64,000 nucleotides of DNA. Source: Alteribacillus bidgolensis (GTDB lineage Bacteria; Bacillota; Bacilli; Bacillales; Marinococcaceae). This document shows positions 17,379 through 25,569 of the stretch, piece after piece. How positions within the stretch are numbered: position 1 is the first letter of the stretch; each line of letters begins with the position of its first letter. The notes under the pieces are model-generated. The model had not been told where the DNA came from, did not search any database, and saw only the letters and a program-made list of their open reading frames with translations. Position numbers and translations under genes: made by a program. The stretch lies in the NCBI RefSeq assembly GCF_002886255.1, contig NZ_KZ614149.1:1922001-1986000 (forward strand), in the 5' to 3' direction.

Positions 17379-18377
17379 CTAGGAGATAAATTTTTCTGCA
17401 ATTAATTTATACGAGTCTGTTCGGTGTGTTGGATGGTGCGTAATCGTGTTGATCATTATCTCATCTGCTTGATAATATGTTTGCAAATCTATTAGTTTTT
17501 GTTTCACTTCATGCGGGCTGCCGATAATCATCTTTTGTTTCTTTTTATAAAACGAGTCTTTTTCTTTTTCATTTAACTTAACATGCTTTGCTTCTTCAAT
17601 GGAAGGGACACCTTGCTGTCCTCCGCCCTTGTCTTTTTGTATTTCCCAAATCAGTGAGCTTAGCGCGATCTCTTCTGCTTTGTCGGCTGTTTCTGCACAA
17701 AGAGCAGACACCGTAACGATCACTTGCGGCTTGTCCCCTTGTTTTCGCGGCTGAAAGTTGTCTATGTATTCCTGAATAATTGCCGCACCATCTTGATCAC
17801 TCATAAACTGGCCGAATGTATAAGCCAATCCGTTCTTGGCCGCAAGCAGCCCGCTTTTTTTACTTGTACCTAAAAGCCAAGGAACAGGCGGTGTTTCTGG
17901 ATAAGGGGAAGCGGTTACTTTTGCATACTTATGGTCAATGGGGAAATCTTTGTTTAAAAAATGAAGCAGTTCTTTCACTAAATCTGGCATTTTCCCAACG
18001 TTTTGTAAAAAGTTATCAGACAAAGCATTGGTCACTTCTGCTGATCCTCCAGGAGCCCGGCCGATTCCAAGATCAATCCGTCCCGGAAAAAGTGCTGCCA
18101 TCATGTTAAATAATTCTGCTACTTTATATGCCTTATAATGAGGCAGCAAAACAGCTCCAGATCCAATGCGGATCGTATTAGTTCTTGCTCCAATGTAACT
18201 AAGCAGTACTTCTGGTGCCGGACAGGCAAGTCCAGGAAGGTCATGGTGTTCTGCTGCCCAATAGCGAGTATACCCTAATCTTTCCCCAGTTTGGGCCAAT
18301 TCCATAGATGCCGTCAATGCATGTTGGGCCGTCTGATCGGAAGATATGGGAGATAGATCTAATATACTTAACTTCAT
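17379..18377 (-). CDS. Luciferase-like (LLM class) flavin-dependent monooxygenase, MsnO8 type
   Basis: 332 residues of the bacterial-luciferase fold. Diagnostic stretches are YWAAEHHDLPGLACPAPEVL, IRIGSGAVLLPHY and GIGRAPGG. It needs reduced flavin, and an FMN reductase gene lies downstream of the next gene on the same strand, which fits a supplier/user pair. The substrate is unknown. GAAGG lies slightly far from the ATG. Confidence 0.88.
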   Translation of the reverse strand: MKLSILDLSPISSDQTAQHALTASMELAQTGERLGYTRYWAAEHHDLPGLACPAPEVLLSYIGARTNTIRIGSGAVLLPHYKAYKVAELFNMMAALFPGRIDLGIGRAPGGSAEVTNALSDNFLQNVGKMPDLVKELLHFLNKDFPIDHKYAKVTASPYPETPPVPWLLGTSKKSGLLAAKNGLAYTFGQFMSDQDGAAIIQEYIDNFQPRKQGDKPQVIVTVSALCAETADKAEEIALSSLIWEIQKDKGGGQQGVPSIEEAKHVKLNEKEKDSFYKKKQKMIIGSPHEVKQKLIDLQTYYQADEIMINTITHHPTHRTDSYKLIAEKFIS

Positions 18378-18395
18378 CGCTGCTATGCCTTCTTT

Positions 18396-18668
18396 CTATT
18401 TCATCTCAATTAATCGCAAATGAAAATCAGCTGTCTGCCCTTTTTTATACAGGTTGGTAATAGAGGTGGAGTATTGCTGAATGGTTCCTTTAAACGTTAT
18501 ATCACGCTCTGGAACTGCTACGTTAAATGTACCTCTGTATAGTAAAGTAGTTATATCGTGATATTGTTCACTAAAATCAACAGAAATTTGGTGTACGCCG
18601 TTTAGATTATTTTCATCATAACCATTTATTTTAAGCCTGGTGTCATCTAGCCATACTTCTTTTACCAA
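18396..18668 (-). CDS. DUF3219-type small protein (YkvR-like)
   Basis: About 90 residues, predicted beta-rich and soluble. The stretch YRGTFNVAVPERDITFKG followed by STSITNLYKKG resembles DUF3219 proteins such as B. subtilis YkvR. The function is unknown. GGAGG suits the TTG start (9 nt away); a GTG two codons earlier is too close to the site. It lies 19 bp upstream of the luciferase-like gene and is probably co-transcribed with it. Confidence 0.7.
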   Translation of the reverse strand: MVKEVWLDDTRLKINGYDENNLNGVHQISVDFSEQYHDITTLLYRGTFNVAVPERDITFKGTIQQYSTSITNLYKKGQTADFHLRLIEMK

Positions 18669-18711
18669 AAGCACTCTCCTCCTTTTTTTTACGAGTTCAA
18701 TTTCTAAGAGA

Positions 18712-18748
18712 GCAAAAAATCCGCTGAGATTCTTTTTCTCAACGGATT
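18712..18748 (-). terminator. Terminator of the FMN reductase gene
   Basis: AATCCGCTGAGA/TCTCAACGGATT with a 2-nt internal mismatch, followed by TTTTTTGC on the minus strand, just after the FMN reductase stop. Confidence 0.85.
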
Positions 18749-18755
18749 ATACCTA

Positions 18756-19310
18756 TTAGTTGTGTACAACAAATTGTTTTTCCAGCCAATGAATAACGTT
18801 ATTTACAGCACCATCTAAAAATGAAATGGTGGCTTCATCTACTAGTTTTCCCTCGTTATTGACTTTTTCATGTACACTTCCAATTAATACTTCATTACCT
18901 GGAAGAACAGGAGAAGATAAACCAGGAGCAAATAAAATATCACGTAAATGTGATTGTGCTTTCACGGTACCAAGCGCTCCCATTGAGGCTCCCACGATCC
19001 AAGATGGTTTTCCAATCATCACTTGATCGACGCGCGACAGCCAGTCAATCGCATTTTTCAGCGCTCCGGAAATCGAACCGTTATATTCTGGCGTCACCCA
19101 TAAAACGGCATCTGCATCGGCTACCTTTTTCTTAAATACAGACACTTCTTCCGGCGGATCGTTTTCAGTATCTTGATTGTAAAAAGGGAGATCCCCAATT
19201 TCTAAGATATCAAGGGAAAATCTATCACGATATCTTTCTTGGATATGTTTAGCAATTTTCAAATTATATGATTCTTTTCTCGTACTTCCTATAATAGCAG
19301 CAATTTTCAA
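18756..19310 (-). CDS. NAD(P)H-dependent FMN reductase
   Basis: 184 residues with a flavodoxin-like fold. GSTRKESYN at residues 8-16 binds the flavin phosphate, and TPEYNGSISGALKNAIDWL is the family hallmark. It should reduce FMN with NAD(P)H, and could feed the nearby luciferase-like monooxygenase. The start is TTG, 6 nt after GGGAGGG. A strong terminator separates it from the downstream genes. Confidence 0.92.
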   Translation of the reverse strand: MKIAAIIGSTRKESYNLKIAKHIQERYRDRFSLDILEIGDLPFYNQDTENDPPEEVSVFKKKVADADAVLWVTPEYNGSISGALKNAIDWLSRVDQVMIGKPSWIVGASMGALGTVKAQSHLRDILFAPGLSSPVLPGNEVLIGSVHEKVNNEGKLVDEATISFLDGAVNNVIHWLEKQFVVHN

Positions 19311-19480
19311 GGTAAACCCTCCCGCTTATTTTTATTAAGTAACTTTCTACTTTTATTATTGTAACTGTGATTTTAGTGGATTGCTAATAATGTGCTTAGC
19401 TTCTCTTACGGTAAAATTCTGCACGTCTGGTTTTTAAATATATTGTTTTACACATGATCAGATGGTCTGAATTTTTCAAG

Positions 19481-19521
19481 CAAAGAAAAGGACACTTCCT
19501 TTTCTCTGTGGAAGTGCCCTT
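19481..19521 (-). terminator. Terminator after the Cys-rich micro-gene
   Basis: AAGGACACTTCC/GGAAGTGCCCTT (one mismatch) around a 10-nt loop, followed by TTTTCTTTG on the minus strand. No intact gene ends here, only the broken small frame upstream. Confidence 0.7.
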
Positions 19522-19529
19522 GTTTATTT

Positions 19530-19660
19530 CTATTATTTACTTCCTTGCAAAAGATGAAGCATGTACAACCTGAAAATCCAGCACCACAACCACCGCATCG
19601 AACCTGTCTGTTTTTTCTACTGCTGCTTTGAAGTTGAACTCATATTTTGGCCCCTCCTTA
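19530..19660 (-). pseudogene. Broken Gly/Cys-rich micro-gene candidate
   Basis: A near-perfect site (AAGGAGGGG, 7-nt spacing) precedes ATG at 19643, but that frame stops after 8 codons (MSSTSKQQ). The +1 frame then reads RCGGCGAGFSGCTCFIFCKE and a terminator follows at once. Site, short frame and terminator look like a small gene broken by a frameshift. The alternative is a tiny 8-codon peptide and a chance Cys-rich frame. Confidence 0.3.
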
Positions 19661-19778
19661 AAAAATAAATATATGTAAGCGTTTTCCATTAGTTGCTGAT
19701 CCATGGCATTTCTTTATTTTGCTTCTGAGTGGGAGATAGAGTGCTATTATTACGTGTAATATCACAAATGTGCTGATC

Positions 19779-19883
19779 ATTTATTTTCTAATACTATCGG
19801 CATTTGCTGATTTACTCGCCGTTTTTAGCCAAATACTAGCCACAAACATCTTTTTACTCGCCGACAATCACCATTTACTCGCC
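19779..19883 (-). repeat. Five tandem 21-bp degenerate units, locus 2
   Basis: On the minus strand units start at 19883, 19862, 19841, 19820 and 19799, each exactly 21 bp, with heads GGCGAGTA, GGCGAGTA, GGCTAGTA, GGCGAGTA and CGATAGTA. The third unit (GGCTAGTATTTGGCTAAAAA) is almost the same as a unit of the array at 13298-13402. Confidence 0.85.
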
Positions 19884-19889
19884 AATAAG

Positions 19890-20066
19890 AAAAGCGCAAG
19901 TGCCTCTCCTATGAGAACGCCGAACTGGCTTGCACTGGATGTGCTGACTTCTGCGCCCGGAACAGGACGTTCGCGATCTTAGCAGAAGATCCTTCATTTC
20001 GCGATCCTAGCAAAAGTTCCTTAAACATCTCGGGCCTCCAAGAGGCTGGGCGCTGAAGCTAGACAT
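19890..20066. repeat. Dispersed repeat family 2, copy 2
   Basis: Starts AAAAGCGCAAGTGCCTCTCC, contains GGAACAGGACGTTCGCGATC and ends GGGCGCTGAAGCTAGACATC. The end is shared with the copy at 10419-10547. Confidence 0.6.
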
Positions 20067-20098
20067 CAAAGCGCAAAATTTTATACTTTCCTATCTTA

Positions 20099-20121
20099 TA
20101 AAAAAACTCACCATGGGTGAG
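20099..20121 (-). terminator. Terminator of the SDR gene
   Basis: On the minus strand CTCACC-cat-GGTGAG is followed by seven T. Confidence 0.8.
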
Positions 20122-20122
20122 C

Positions 20123-20887
20123 TTAATCCATTACTAATCCCCCATCTACCACAAGATTTTGGCCTGTTACAGCGCGGCTCCATGGAGAAGAGAAAAACAA
20201 CACAGCATCCGCCACATCTTCTGGCGTGGTTACTTTTTGCAGCGGGGTATTTTCTTTTATGACTTGAAAAACCTTATCCGGTGTTGCAGCGCTGGCGTCC
20301 GTTTTTTCCAGCAACCCGCCCGAAACCATATTAACTGTGATATTTTCCGCTCCAAGTTCACGTGCCATATTTCTCGTAAAGCCTAGCAGTGCAGCTTTAC
20401 TCGTATTATATTCATGGTAAGCAACGACAGGATTTTGAAAGAGATTGGTTCCAATATTTATGACTCTTCCAAAATTCAAATCAGCCATGTCTTGCTTGGC
20501 AGCTTGTACTGTATGAAGAGCCGCTTTCACACTTCCTTCGAACTGCTCCTGGTAATCTTCCCAAGTAAGCGTATCAGCAGTTTTCTTGTTCACCGCATCA
20601 AACGTGAAATGAACTAAAGCGTTATTAACCACTGTTGTTACCGGTTTCCCGAAATGGTCTTTCGCTTTTTTTAACATCGTATCGACTTGATATTCATCTC
20701 TAACATCTGCTTGAATAGCAAATGCTCGATCATTACCTATGCTCTCTACTACTTCTGAGGCTTTATCTGCATTTTTTACATAATTGACGACAACGCGCGC
20801 TCCTTCTTTTCCAAATGCTTTTGCAATCGCAGCACCAAGCCCCCGGCTGCTTCCTGTTACTAACACCACTTGCTCATTAACTTTCAT
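20123..20887 (-). CDS. Short-chain dehydrogenase/reductase (FabG-like)
   Basis: 254-residue NAD(P)-dependent SDR annotated by similarity as 3-oxoacyl-ACP reductase. VTGSSRGLGAA (9-19) is the TGxxxGxG cofactor motif, and Y160-x-x-x-K164 (YNTSK) is the catalytic pair. The usual catalytic Ser, 13 residues before the Tyr, is Thr147 (INIGTN), and the usual NNAG is NNAL. These changes make a standard FabG role uncertain. ATG at 20887 is used because GGGAGTG precedes it; an upstream TTG overlaps that site. Confidence 0.85.
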   Translation of the reverse strand: MKVNEQVVLVTGSSRGLGAAIAKAFGKEGARVVVNYVKNADKASEVVESIGNDRAFAIQADVRDEYQVDTMLKKAKDHFGKPVTTVVNNALVHFTFDAVNKKTADTLTWEDYQEQFEGSVKAALHTVQAAKQDMADLNFGRVINIGTNLFQNPVVAYHEYNTSKAALLGFTRNMARELGAENITVNMVSGGLLEKTDASAATPDKVFQVIKENTPLQKVTTPEDVADAVLFFSSPWSRAVTGQNLVVDGGLVMD

Positions 20888-21027
20888 AAAAAACACTCCC
20901 AACAATTAATTTTTCAAAAACTGTTTCTTATTATTGCCCAATTTTCTTTGAATACTTTCTATTATAAGCTTTCAACCATTTTTTCTGAAAAACCTGGTTT
21001 CCCGCCAATTCGAACTGAATTTTTTAA

Positions 21028-21082
21028 CGTAAAACAAGCCACCTTATACCAGGCCCATCTGGTAAAGAATGGCTTGTTTTAC
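21028..21082 (-). terminator. Terminator of the BCCT transporter gene
   Basis: AAAACAAGCCA/TGGCTTGTTTT outer stem with an inner ACCAG/CTGGT stem. A modest T-rich tail follows on the minus strand. Confidence 0.7.
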
Positions 21083-21087
21083 TTGAT

Positions 21088-22623
21088 TTAACTAACCTGC
21101 TCTGTTTCTTGTTTTCTTTTTCGTCTGCTTTCTTTTCTTTTTACAGAAACAACTTCTTTATTGGCAGATAAATAGAACGAGTAACCCATTAATAATATGA
21201 CGACTGAAAAAGGAAAGGCTGCGACAATTAAAACATTTTGCAGTCCTTCTGTTCCGCCGAAGTAAACAATAATAGCTGCCATTGCTGACAATGATAATCC
21301 CCAAATGATCTTCACTGCTCTTGTTGGGTTTAATGAACCGGAAGTGGACAGCATTCCTAATACAAAAGTCGCAGAATCTGCCGATGTAATAAAGAATATG
21401 GCAATAACGATGATGGTAAGCAACGACAAAATCATTCCGAGTGGATAGTGTTCAAGCATGGCAAAGGTTGTCGTTTCCATCGAGTAGTCAGACAGAGTTG
21501 CAATGCCTTGTTGCTGAAGCTCTAATGCCGATACGCCAAAGACGGCAAAAAAGATAAAACATACAACCGCTGGGACAAATAAAACCCCTAACATAAATTC
21601 TTTTATCGTACGGCCTTTTGAAATTCTCGCAATAAAAATACCAACAAATGGAGACCAAGAGATCCACCATGCCCAGTAAAAAATCGTCCAGCTGTCAATC
21701 CAGGAGCGATTGTCAGCGTTTAATGGTTCCATCCTCAAGCTCATTTCAAAAAAGTTGGTAATATAACCGCCGACAGAATTGGTGAACATATTCAAAATTA
21801 ACAACGTAGGACCAACGATTAATAAAAGCACCATTAATAAAAAACCGAGAATCATATTGAGATTGCTCAAATATTTGATTCCTTTACTGAGGCCGGACCA
21901 AGCTGAAATAATAAATAAAGCAGTAGCAACGACTAGAATGAATAATTGAAATCCATAGTTATTTGGGGTGTTGAATAAAAAGGCAAGACCTTCGTTTATT
22001 TGGGCCGAGCCAAAACCAAGGGTCGCAGCTACACCTACGACTGTTGCAAAGACAGCCAAGATGTCTATTATCTTTCCAGCGGCCCCTTCCATGCGTTTTT
22101 CCCCAAATAAAGGTACAAGTGTGGAACTAATCAAACCGGGATACCCTTTATGAAATTTAAAATAAGCCAGTACTAACGCGACCAATGCATATACGGCCCA
22201 TGCATGAATACCCCAATGGAAAAATGAAAATTCGAGCGCTTCCTTGATAGCCTGCGGAGTACCTTCTTGTCCATTCGGACTGCTTATAAACGCATGAGAA
22301 ATTGGTTCAGCAGTCGTCCAAAAAATTAAACCAATTCCCATTCCAGCACTAAACAGCATCGCAAACCAGGTTGGCAGGCTGAACTCCGGCTTGTCGTCGT
22401 CTTTACCCAGCTTTATTTGATTGAATCTGGAAAATATTAAGTAAACACAAAACGCAAGTATCAGCATGATGATCAACAAGTAATACCACCCAAACCTAGT
22501 AGAAATAAAGGCAGTCACATTTGTTGTCACCGTCTTTAAATGCTCCGGAGCCGCTCCTCCCCATAAAACAACCAGCCCGCAAATAGCAATACTATACCAA
22601 AAAACGAGAGTTGCGTTTCTCAT
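21088..22623 (-). CDS. BCCT-family betaine/choline/carnitine transporter
   Basis: 511 residues with 12 predicted membrane helices. SAGMGIGLIFWTTAEPISH and the Trp-rich WTIFYWAWWISWSPFVGIF form the betaine-site hallmarks, and FIARISKGRTIKEF follows. A basic C-terminal tail (KRKESRRKRKQ) matches osmosensing tails of such carriers. It probably takes up a compatible solute such as glycine betaine by Na+ symport (OpuD-like). GAGGTGAGTAT supports the ATG. It is separated from the divergent catabolic operon by 454 bp. Confidence 0.92.
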   Translation of the reverse strand: MRNATLVFWYSIAICGLVVLWGGAAPEHLKTVTTNVTAFISTRFGWYYLLIIMLILAFCVYLIFSRFNQIKLGKDDDKPEFSLPTWFAMLFSAGMGIGLIFWTTAEPISHAFISSPNGQEGTPQAIKEALEFSFFHWGIHAWAVYALVALVLAYFKFHKGYPGLISSTLVPLFGEKRMEGAAGKIIDILAVFATVVGVAATLGFGSAQINEGLAFLFNTPNNYGFQLFILVVATALFIISAWSGLSKGIKYLSNLNMILGFLLMVLLLIVGPTLLILNMFTNSVGGYITNFFEMSLRMEPLNADNRSWIDSWTIFYWAWWISWSPFVGIFIARISKGRTIKEFMLGVLFVPAVVCFIFFAVFGVSALELQQQGIATLSDYSMETTTFAMLEHYPLGMILSLLTIIVIAIFFITSADSATFVLGMLSTSGSLNPTRAVKIIWGLSLSAMAAIIVYFGGTEGLQNVLIVAAFPFSVVILLMGYSFYLSANKEVVSVKRKESRRKRKQETEQVS

Positions 22624-22940
22624 ATACTCACCTCTTATCTAATGATTTTTTTCTTAGAAGTAGTAGTGATTATAGATGGATGTCAACAACATTTTCTTAT
22701 GGTACATACGATTGCTATTAATTGCAAACCTCTTTATCCTGAATGCCCCCATTTATAACACCAGCGCGCACAGATTGTATCGTGTGTTTAAAAACCTATA
22801 TAGAACAGGTATTACGGAATTTTTCACACTCTCAAATATGACGTGGTTTATTCCTCCAAAAAAAAAATTATTTTAGTCCTCTATTTTGGAAACTAGCTGC
22901 AGAACAGGTACCCGCCCTTTTGTTAAAAATTAAAAATGTG

Positions 22941-22980
22941 TCACTGAACTTCACTGAGCTTTACTGAACTTCACTGAACT
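22941..22980 (+). promoter_or_regulatory. Four tandem 10-bp units, candidate operator
   Basis: TCACTGAACT, TCACTGAGCT, TTACTGAACT, TCACTGAACT with exact 10-bp period. The unit junction TTCACTGAA is itself a dyad. It sits 32 bp upstream of the -35 of the next operon, suiting an activator. Confidence 0.6.
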
Positions 22981-23012
22981 ATCTAACTTGCGCTCAATCG
23001 TTCTCAGTAGGT

Positions 23013-23041
23013 TTGGTACATTGTTTAAGCCCTGATACGAT
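23013..23041 (+). promoter_or_regulatory. Candidate sigma-A promoter of the amidohydrolase operon
   Basis: TTGGTA, 17 bp, TACGAT. Both hexamers match 4 of 6, which fits an activator-dependent promoter. Confidence 0.4.
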
Positions 23042-23077
23042 TTAAATTGCGAAACAAACGAGAAGGAGGAATTTTCA

Positions 23078-24148
23078 TTGGCTAAAAAACAAATTCCACT
23101 AATAGATACAGATATTCACGAGAGAGTGCAATACAAAGATATCCTTGAATATCTTGACGAACCGTTTAAACACTACATGAAAAATTGTCATTGGATCCAA
23201 GAAAAACACATGCCTTACACTCAGCCTGCAACAGCAGGTGTTGACCGTGCAGACGCTATTCTTCCGGACGGACGCCCTGCAGGTTCAGACTTAGCATTCA
23301 TGCAAGAACAGCTATTAGATGACGTAGGTCATGAGTTCGGTATTTTAACCGGTGCCCTAGACCCTTCGCCTTCGTCTATGCACGGCTGGTACGAAATGGC
23401 AGCCGCTCTTGCAACGGCTTATAATGACTGGCAAATCGAACATTGGCTGGAAAAAGATGAACGTTTATATGGATCTGTTCATATTGCAGCGCAGGATCGT
23501 GACGAAGCTGTAAAAGAAATTGAACGAGTAGGCTCTCACCCAAAAATGGTGCAGATTTTACTCCCGATTGATGACATTATGTGGGGAGATCCGTACTATC
23601 ACCCTATTTTTGAAGCAGCTGAGAAACACGATTTAATGATCGGCATGCATCACAATGAACCACCTGTATATTACGGGAAATGGCCAAGATACTTTATCGA
23701 ATGGCATACGTTAATTCCGACTGCTCATATGAAAATAATCGCTAATATGATCTTTAATGGTGTTTTTGATAAGTTCCCGAAACTTGGACTCATGATGATT
23801 GAGGGCGGCTTTACCCATATTCCTCATTTAATGTGGAAAATGGATCAGCAATTTCGGGATTTACGCCATGAAGTTCCGTGGCTGAAACGAAAGCCAAGTG
23901 AAATCATGAAAGCGCAGGTTCGGATTACTACTCAGCCTGCTGAAGAATTGACGAAAAAGGAATTTATGTCTCTCATTGATCAAATGGGTACAGATGAAAT
24001 GCTATGTTTCTCAACAGACTACCCGCACTGGGATTACGATTCTCCTTACCGGGCCCTTCCTAATATGGAGCCTGAATTAAAAGAGAAGATATTTTCCGAA
24101 AATGCTAGAGCCTTTTATCCAAAATTGCCTGATAAGAGGGAGGAATAA
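23078..24148 (+). CDS. Amidohydrolase-2 family (ACMSD-like) metal-dependent hydrolase/decarboxylase
   Basis: 356 residues, TIM-barrel amidohydrolase of the COG2159 type, a family containing metal-dependent decarboxylases and hydrolases of aromatic and heterocyclic acids. Metal-ligand candidates are DTDIHE at the N-terminus, IGMHHNE in the middle and the late STDYPHWD. The substrate is unknown. It begins with TTG, 9 nt after AAGGAGG, and is the first gene of a four-gene operon with a Rieske protein 2 bp downstream. Confidence 0.85.
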   Translation: MAKKQIPLIDTDIHERVQYKDILEYLDEPFKHYMKNCHWIQEKHMPYTQPATAGVDRADAILPDGRPAGSDLAFMQEQLLDDVGHEFGILTGALDPSPSSMHGWYEMAAALATAYNDWQIEHWLEKDERLYGSVHIAAQDRDEAVKEIERVGSHPKMVQILLPIDDIMWGDPYYHPIFEAAEKHDLMIGMHHNEPPVYYGKWPRYFIEWHTLIPTAHMKIIANMIFNGVFDKFPKLGLMMIEGGFTHIPHLMWKMDQQFRDLRHEVPWLKRKPSEIMKAQVRITTQPAEELTKKEFMSLIDQMGTDEMLCFSTDYPHWDYDSPYRALPNMEPELKEKIFSENARAFYPKLPDKREE

Positions 24149-24150
24149 TC

Positions 24151-24510
24151 ATGAAAGAACAAGTTGTTTGCAAGACATCTGATTTACAGCCAGGTGAAAT
24201 ACGTGAGTCCTTTTTCGGCAAGAAAAATATAATTATCTGCCGAACACAAAACGATAATTTTTATGCTTTTATGAATCAATGCATTCACCAGGGGGCTCCT
24301 CTTGGCAAAAGCCTTCTTTGCGGGGCAACGACCGATGAGAGTACCCCCGGAGATTATCATTACTGCCACAAAGACGAAGTTATCCGCTGTCCCTGGCACG
24401 GAAGAGAGTTCGATATGAAAAACGAAGGAAGAATGCTGGCTAATCCTGACAAAAAACTCGCCAGCTTTAAAGTAAGAATAGAAAACGAGGACGTCATTGT
24501 ATATAAGTAA
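24151..24510 (+). CDS. Rieske [2Fe-2S] protein with enlarged cluster loop
   Basis: 119 residues. Cluster ligands are C44-x-H46 (CIHQGAPL) and C80-x-x-H83 (CPWHGREFD). The 33 residues between the pairs are longer than the usual ~16-17 of Rieske ferredoxins and contain C57, H70, C72 and H73. It is expected to carry electrons between the flavoprotein encoded next and an unidentified oxygenase or reductase. No oxygenase large subunit is in the operon. GGGAGG precedes the ATG. Confidence 0.88.
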   Translation: MKEQVVCKTSDLQPGEIRESFFGKKNIIICRTQNDNFYAFMNQCIHQGAPLGKSLLCGATTDESTPGDYHYCHKDEVIRCPWHGREFDMKNEGRMLANPDKKLASFKVRIENEDVIVYK

Positions 24511-24531
24511 CGAATAAGAAGGTGATTTGAA

Positions 24532-25527
24532 ATGAAAAGTGCTGAAAATGTGGTAGACGCGATTATTATCGGAGGAGGACCAACAGGATTATTTGCTGCC
24601 TTTTACGGAGGTATGCGTGAAATGTCGGTTAAGCTGATTGACAGTTTGCCGCAAACCGGAGGTCAATTAATGGCATTGTATCCTGAAAAATATATTTACG
24701 ATGTTGCCGGCTTTCCAAAAATATTAGCAAAAGACCTTGTAGCTCAATTAGAGGAACAAGCCAAGCAATTTGACCCGGAAATATGCTTGGAAGAAAACGT
24801 TCAAGATGTACAAAAACTAGAGGAACAACTCTTTAAAGTGACGACGACAAAAGCCGTTCACTACGCTAAAACTGTTGTTATTACCGGTGGAGCCGGCGCC
24901 TTCCAACCACGCCGTCTTAAAGATGAAACGGCTCAAAAATATGAAGGCAATAACCTTTTCTACTCCATTACTGACCTAGAAGCATTCAAAAACCAGCGTG
25001 TTTGTGTGTCAGGCGGAGGAGATTCTGCTGTGGACTGGGCCCTTATGCTCGAAGGAATCGCTGATAAAGTTACACTTGTTCACCGCAGAGATAAATTCAG
25101 AGCTCATGAACACAGCGTCAATCAATTGAAAGACTCAACGGTTAACATTAAAACCCCGATGATCATTAATGAATTAATTGGGGAAAATAACTTTATCCAA
25201 TCTATTGAATTAAAAGAGAATAAAGGCGAAACATCAGAAAATCTAGAAATAGATTCTCTCCTTGTAAACCATGGCTTTCTCTCGAGCCTCGGTGCTATTA
25301 AAGAATGGGGTTTAGAACTGCAAAAAAATTCAATTTTGGTCAACCAGAAGATGGAAACCAATATTTCAGGTATATATGCTGCTGGTGACATTGCCACCTA
25401 TGATGGGAAAGTCAAACTTATTGCCACAGGCTTTGGTGAAGCTCCGACAGCAATAAGCCAGGCAAAGCACTATATTGATCCTAATACAAAAGTTCAGCCT
25501 CCTCACAGTACAAGCGTTTTTAGTTAA
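24532..25527 (+). CDS. Ferredoxin-NADP reductase type 2-like flavoprotein
   Basis: 331 residues of the thioredoxin-reductase-like two-dinucleotide-domain flavoproteins. IIIGGGPTGLFAAFYGG (12-28) binds FAD, VCVSGGGDSAVDWALML is the NAD(P) site, and IYAAGDIATYDGKVKLIATG closes the FAD domain. No CxxC redox pair is present, matching YumC-type ferredoxin reductases. It would pass electrons from NAD(P)H to the Rieske protein encoded 21 bp upstream (inference). AAGAAGGTGATTTGAA supports the start. Confidence 0.9.
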   Translation: MKSAENVVDAIIIGGGPTGLFAAFYGGMREMSVKLIDSLPQTGGQLMALYPEKYIYDVAGFPKILAKDLVAQLEEQAKQFDPEICLEENVQDVQKLEEQLFKVTTTKAVHYAKTVVITGGAGAFQPRRLKDETAQKYEGNNLFYSITDLEAFKNQRVCVSGGGDSAVDWALMLEGIADKVTLVHRRDKFRAHEHSVNQLKDSTVNIKTPMIINELIGENNFIQSIELKENKGETSENLEIDSLLVNHGFLSSLGAIKEWGLELQKNSILVNQKMETNISGIYAAGDIATYDGKVKLIATGFGEAPTAISQAKHYIDPNTKVQPPHSTSVFS

Positions 25528-25569
25528 GTTAAACAAGGATCTAGTCTTTATGAAGGAAGAGGGTCGTAT

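Larger units (their letters stand above)
19311..20122. other. 812-bp gene-poor region rich in repeats
   Basis: Holds the micro-gene remnant (19481-19660), the 21-bp repeat array (19779-19883), a family-2 repeat (19890-20066) and the SDR terminator. No intact gene is seen. Confidence 0.6.
22624..23077. other. Divergent regulatory region
   Basis: 454 bp between the BCCT gene and the amidohydrolase operon. It holds the 10-bp repeat array, the operon promoter and an AT-rich stretch (22630-22910) without coding signs. Confidence 0.6.
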
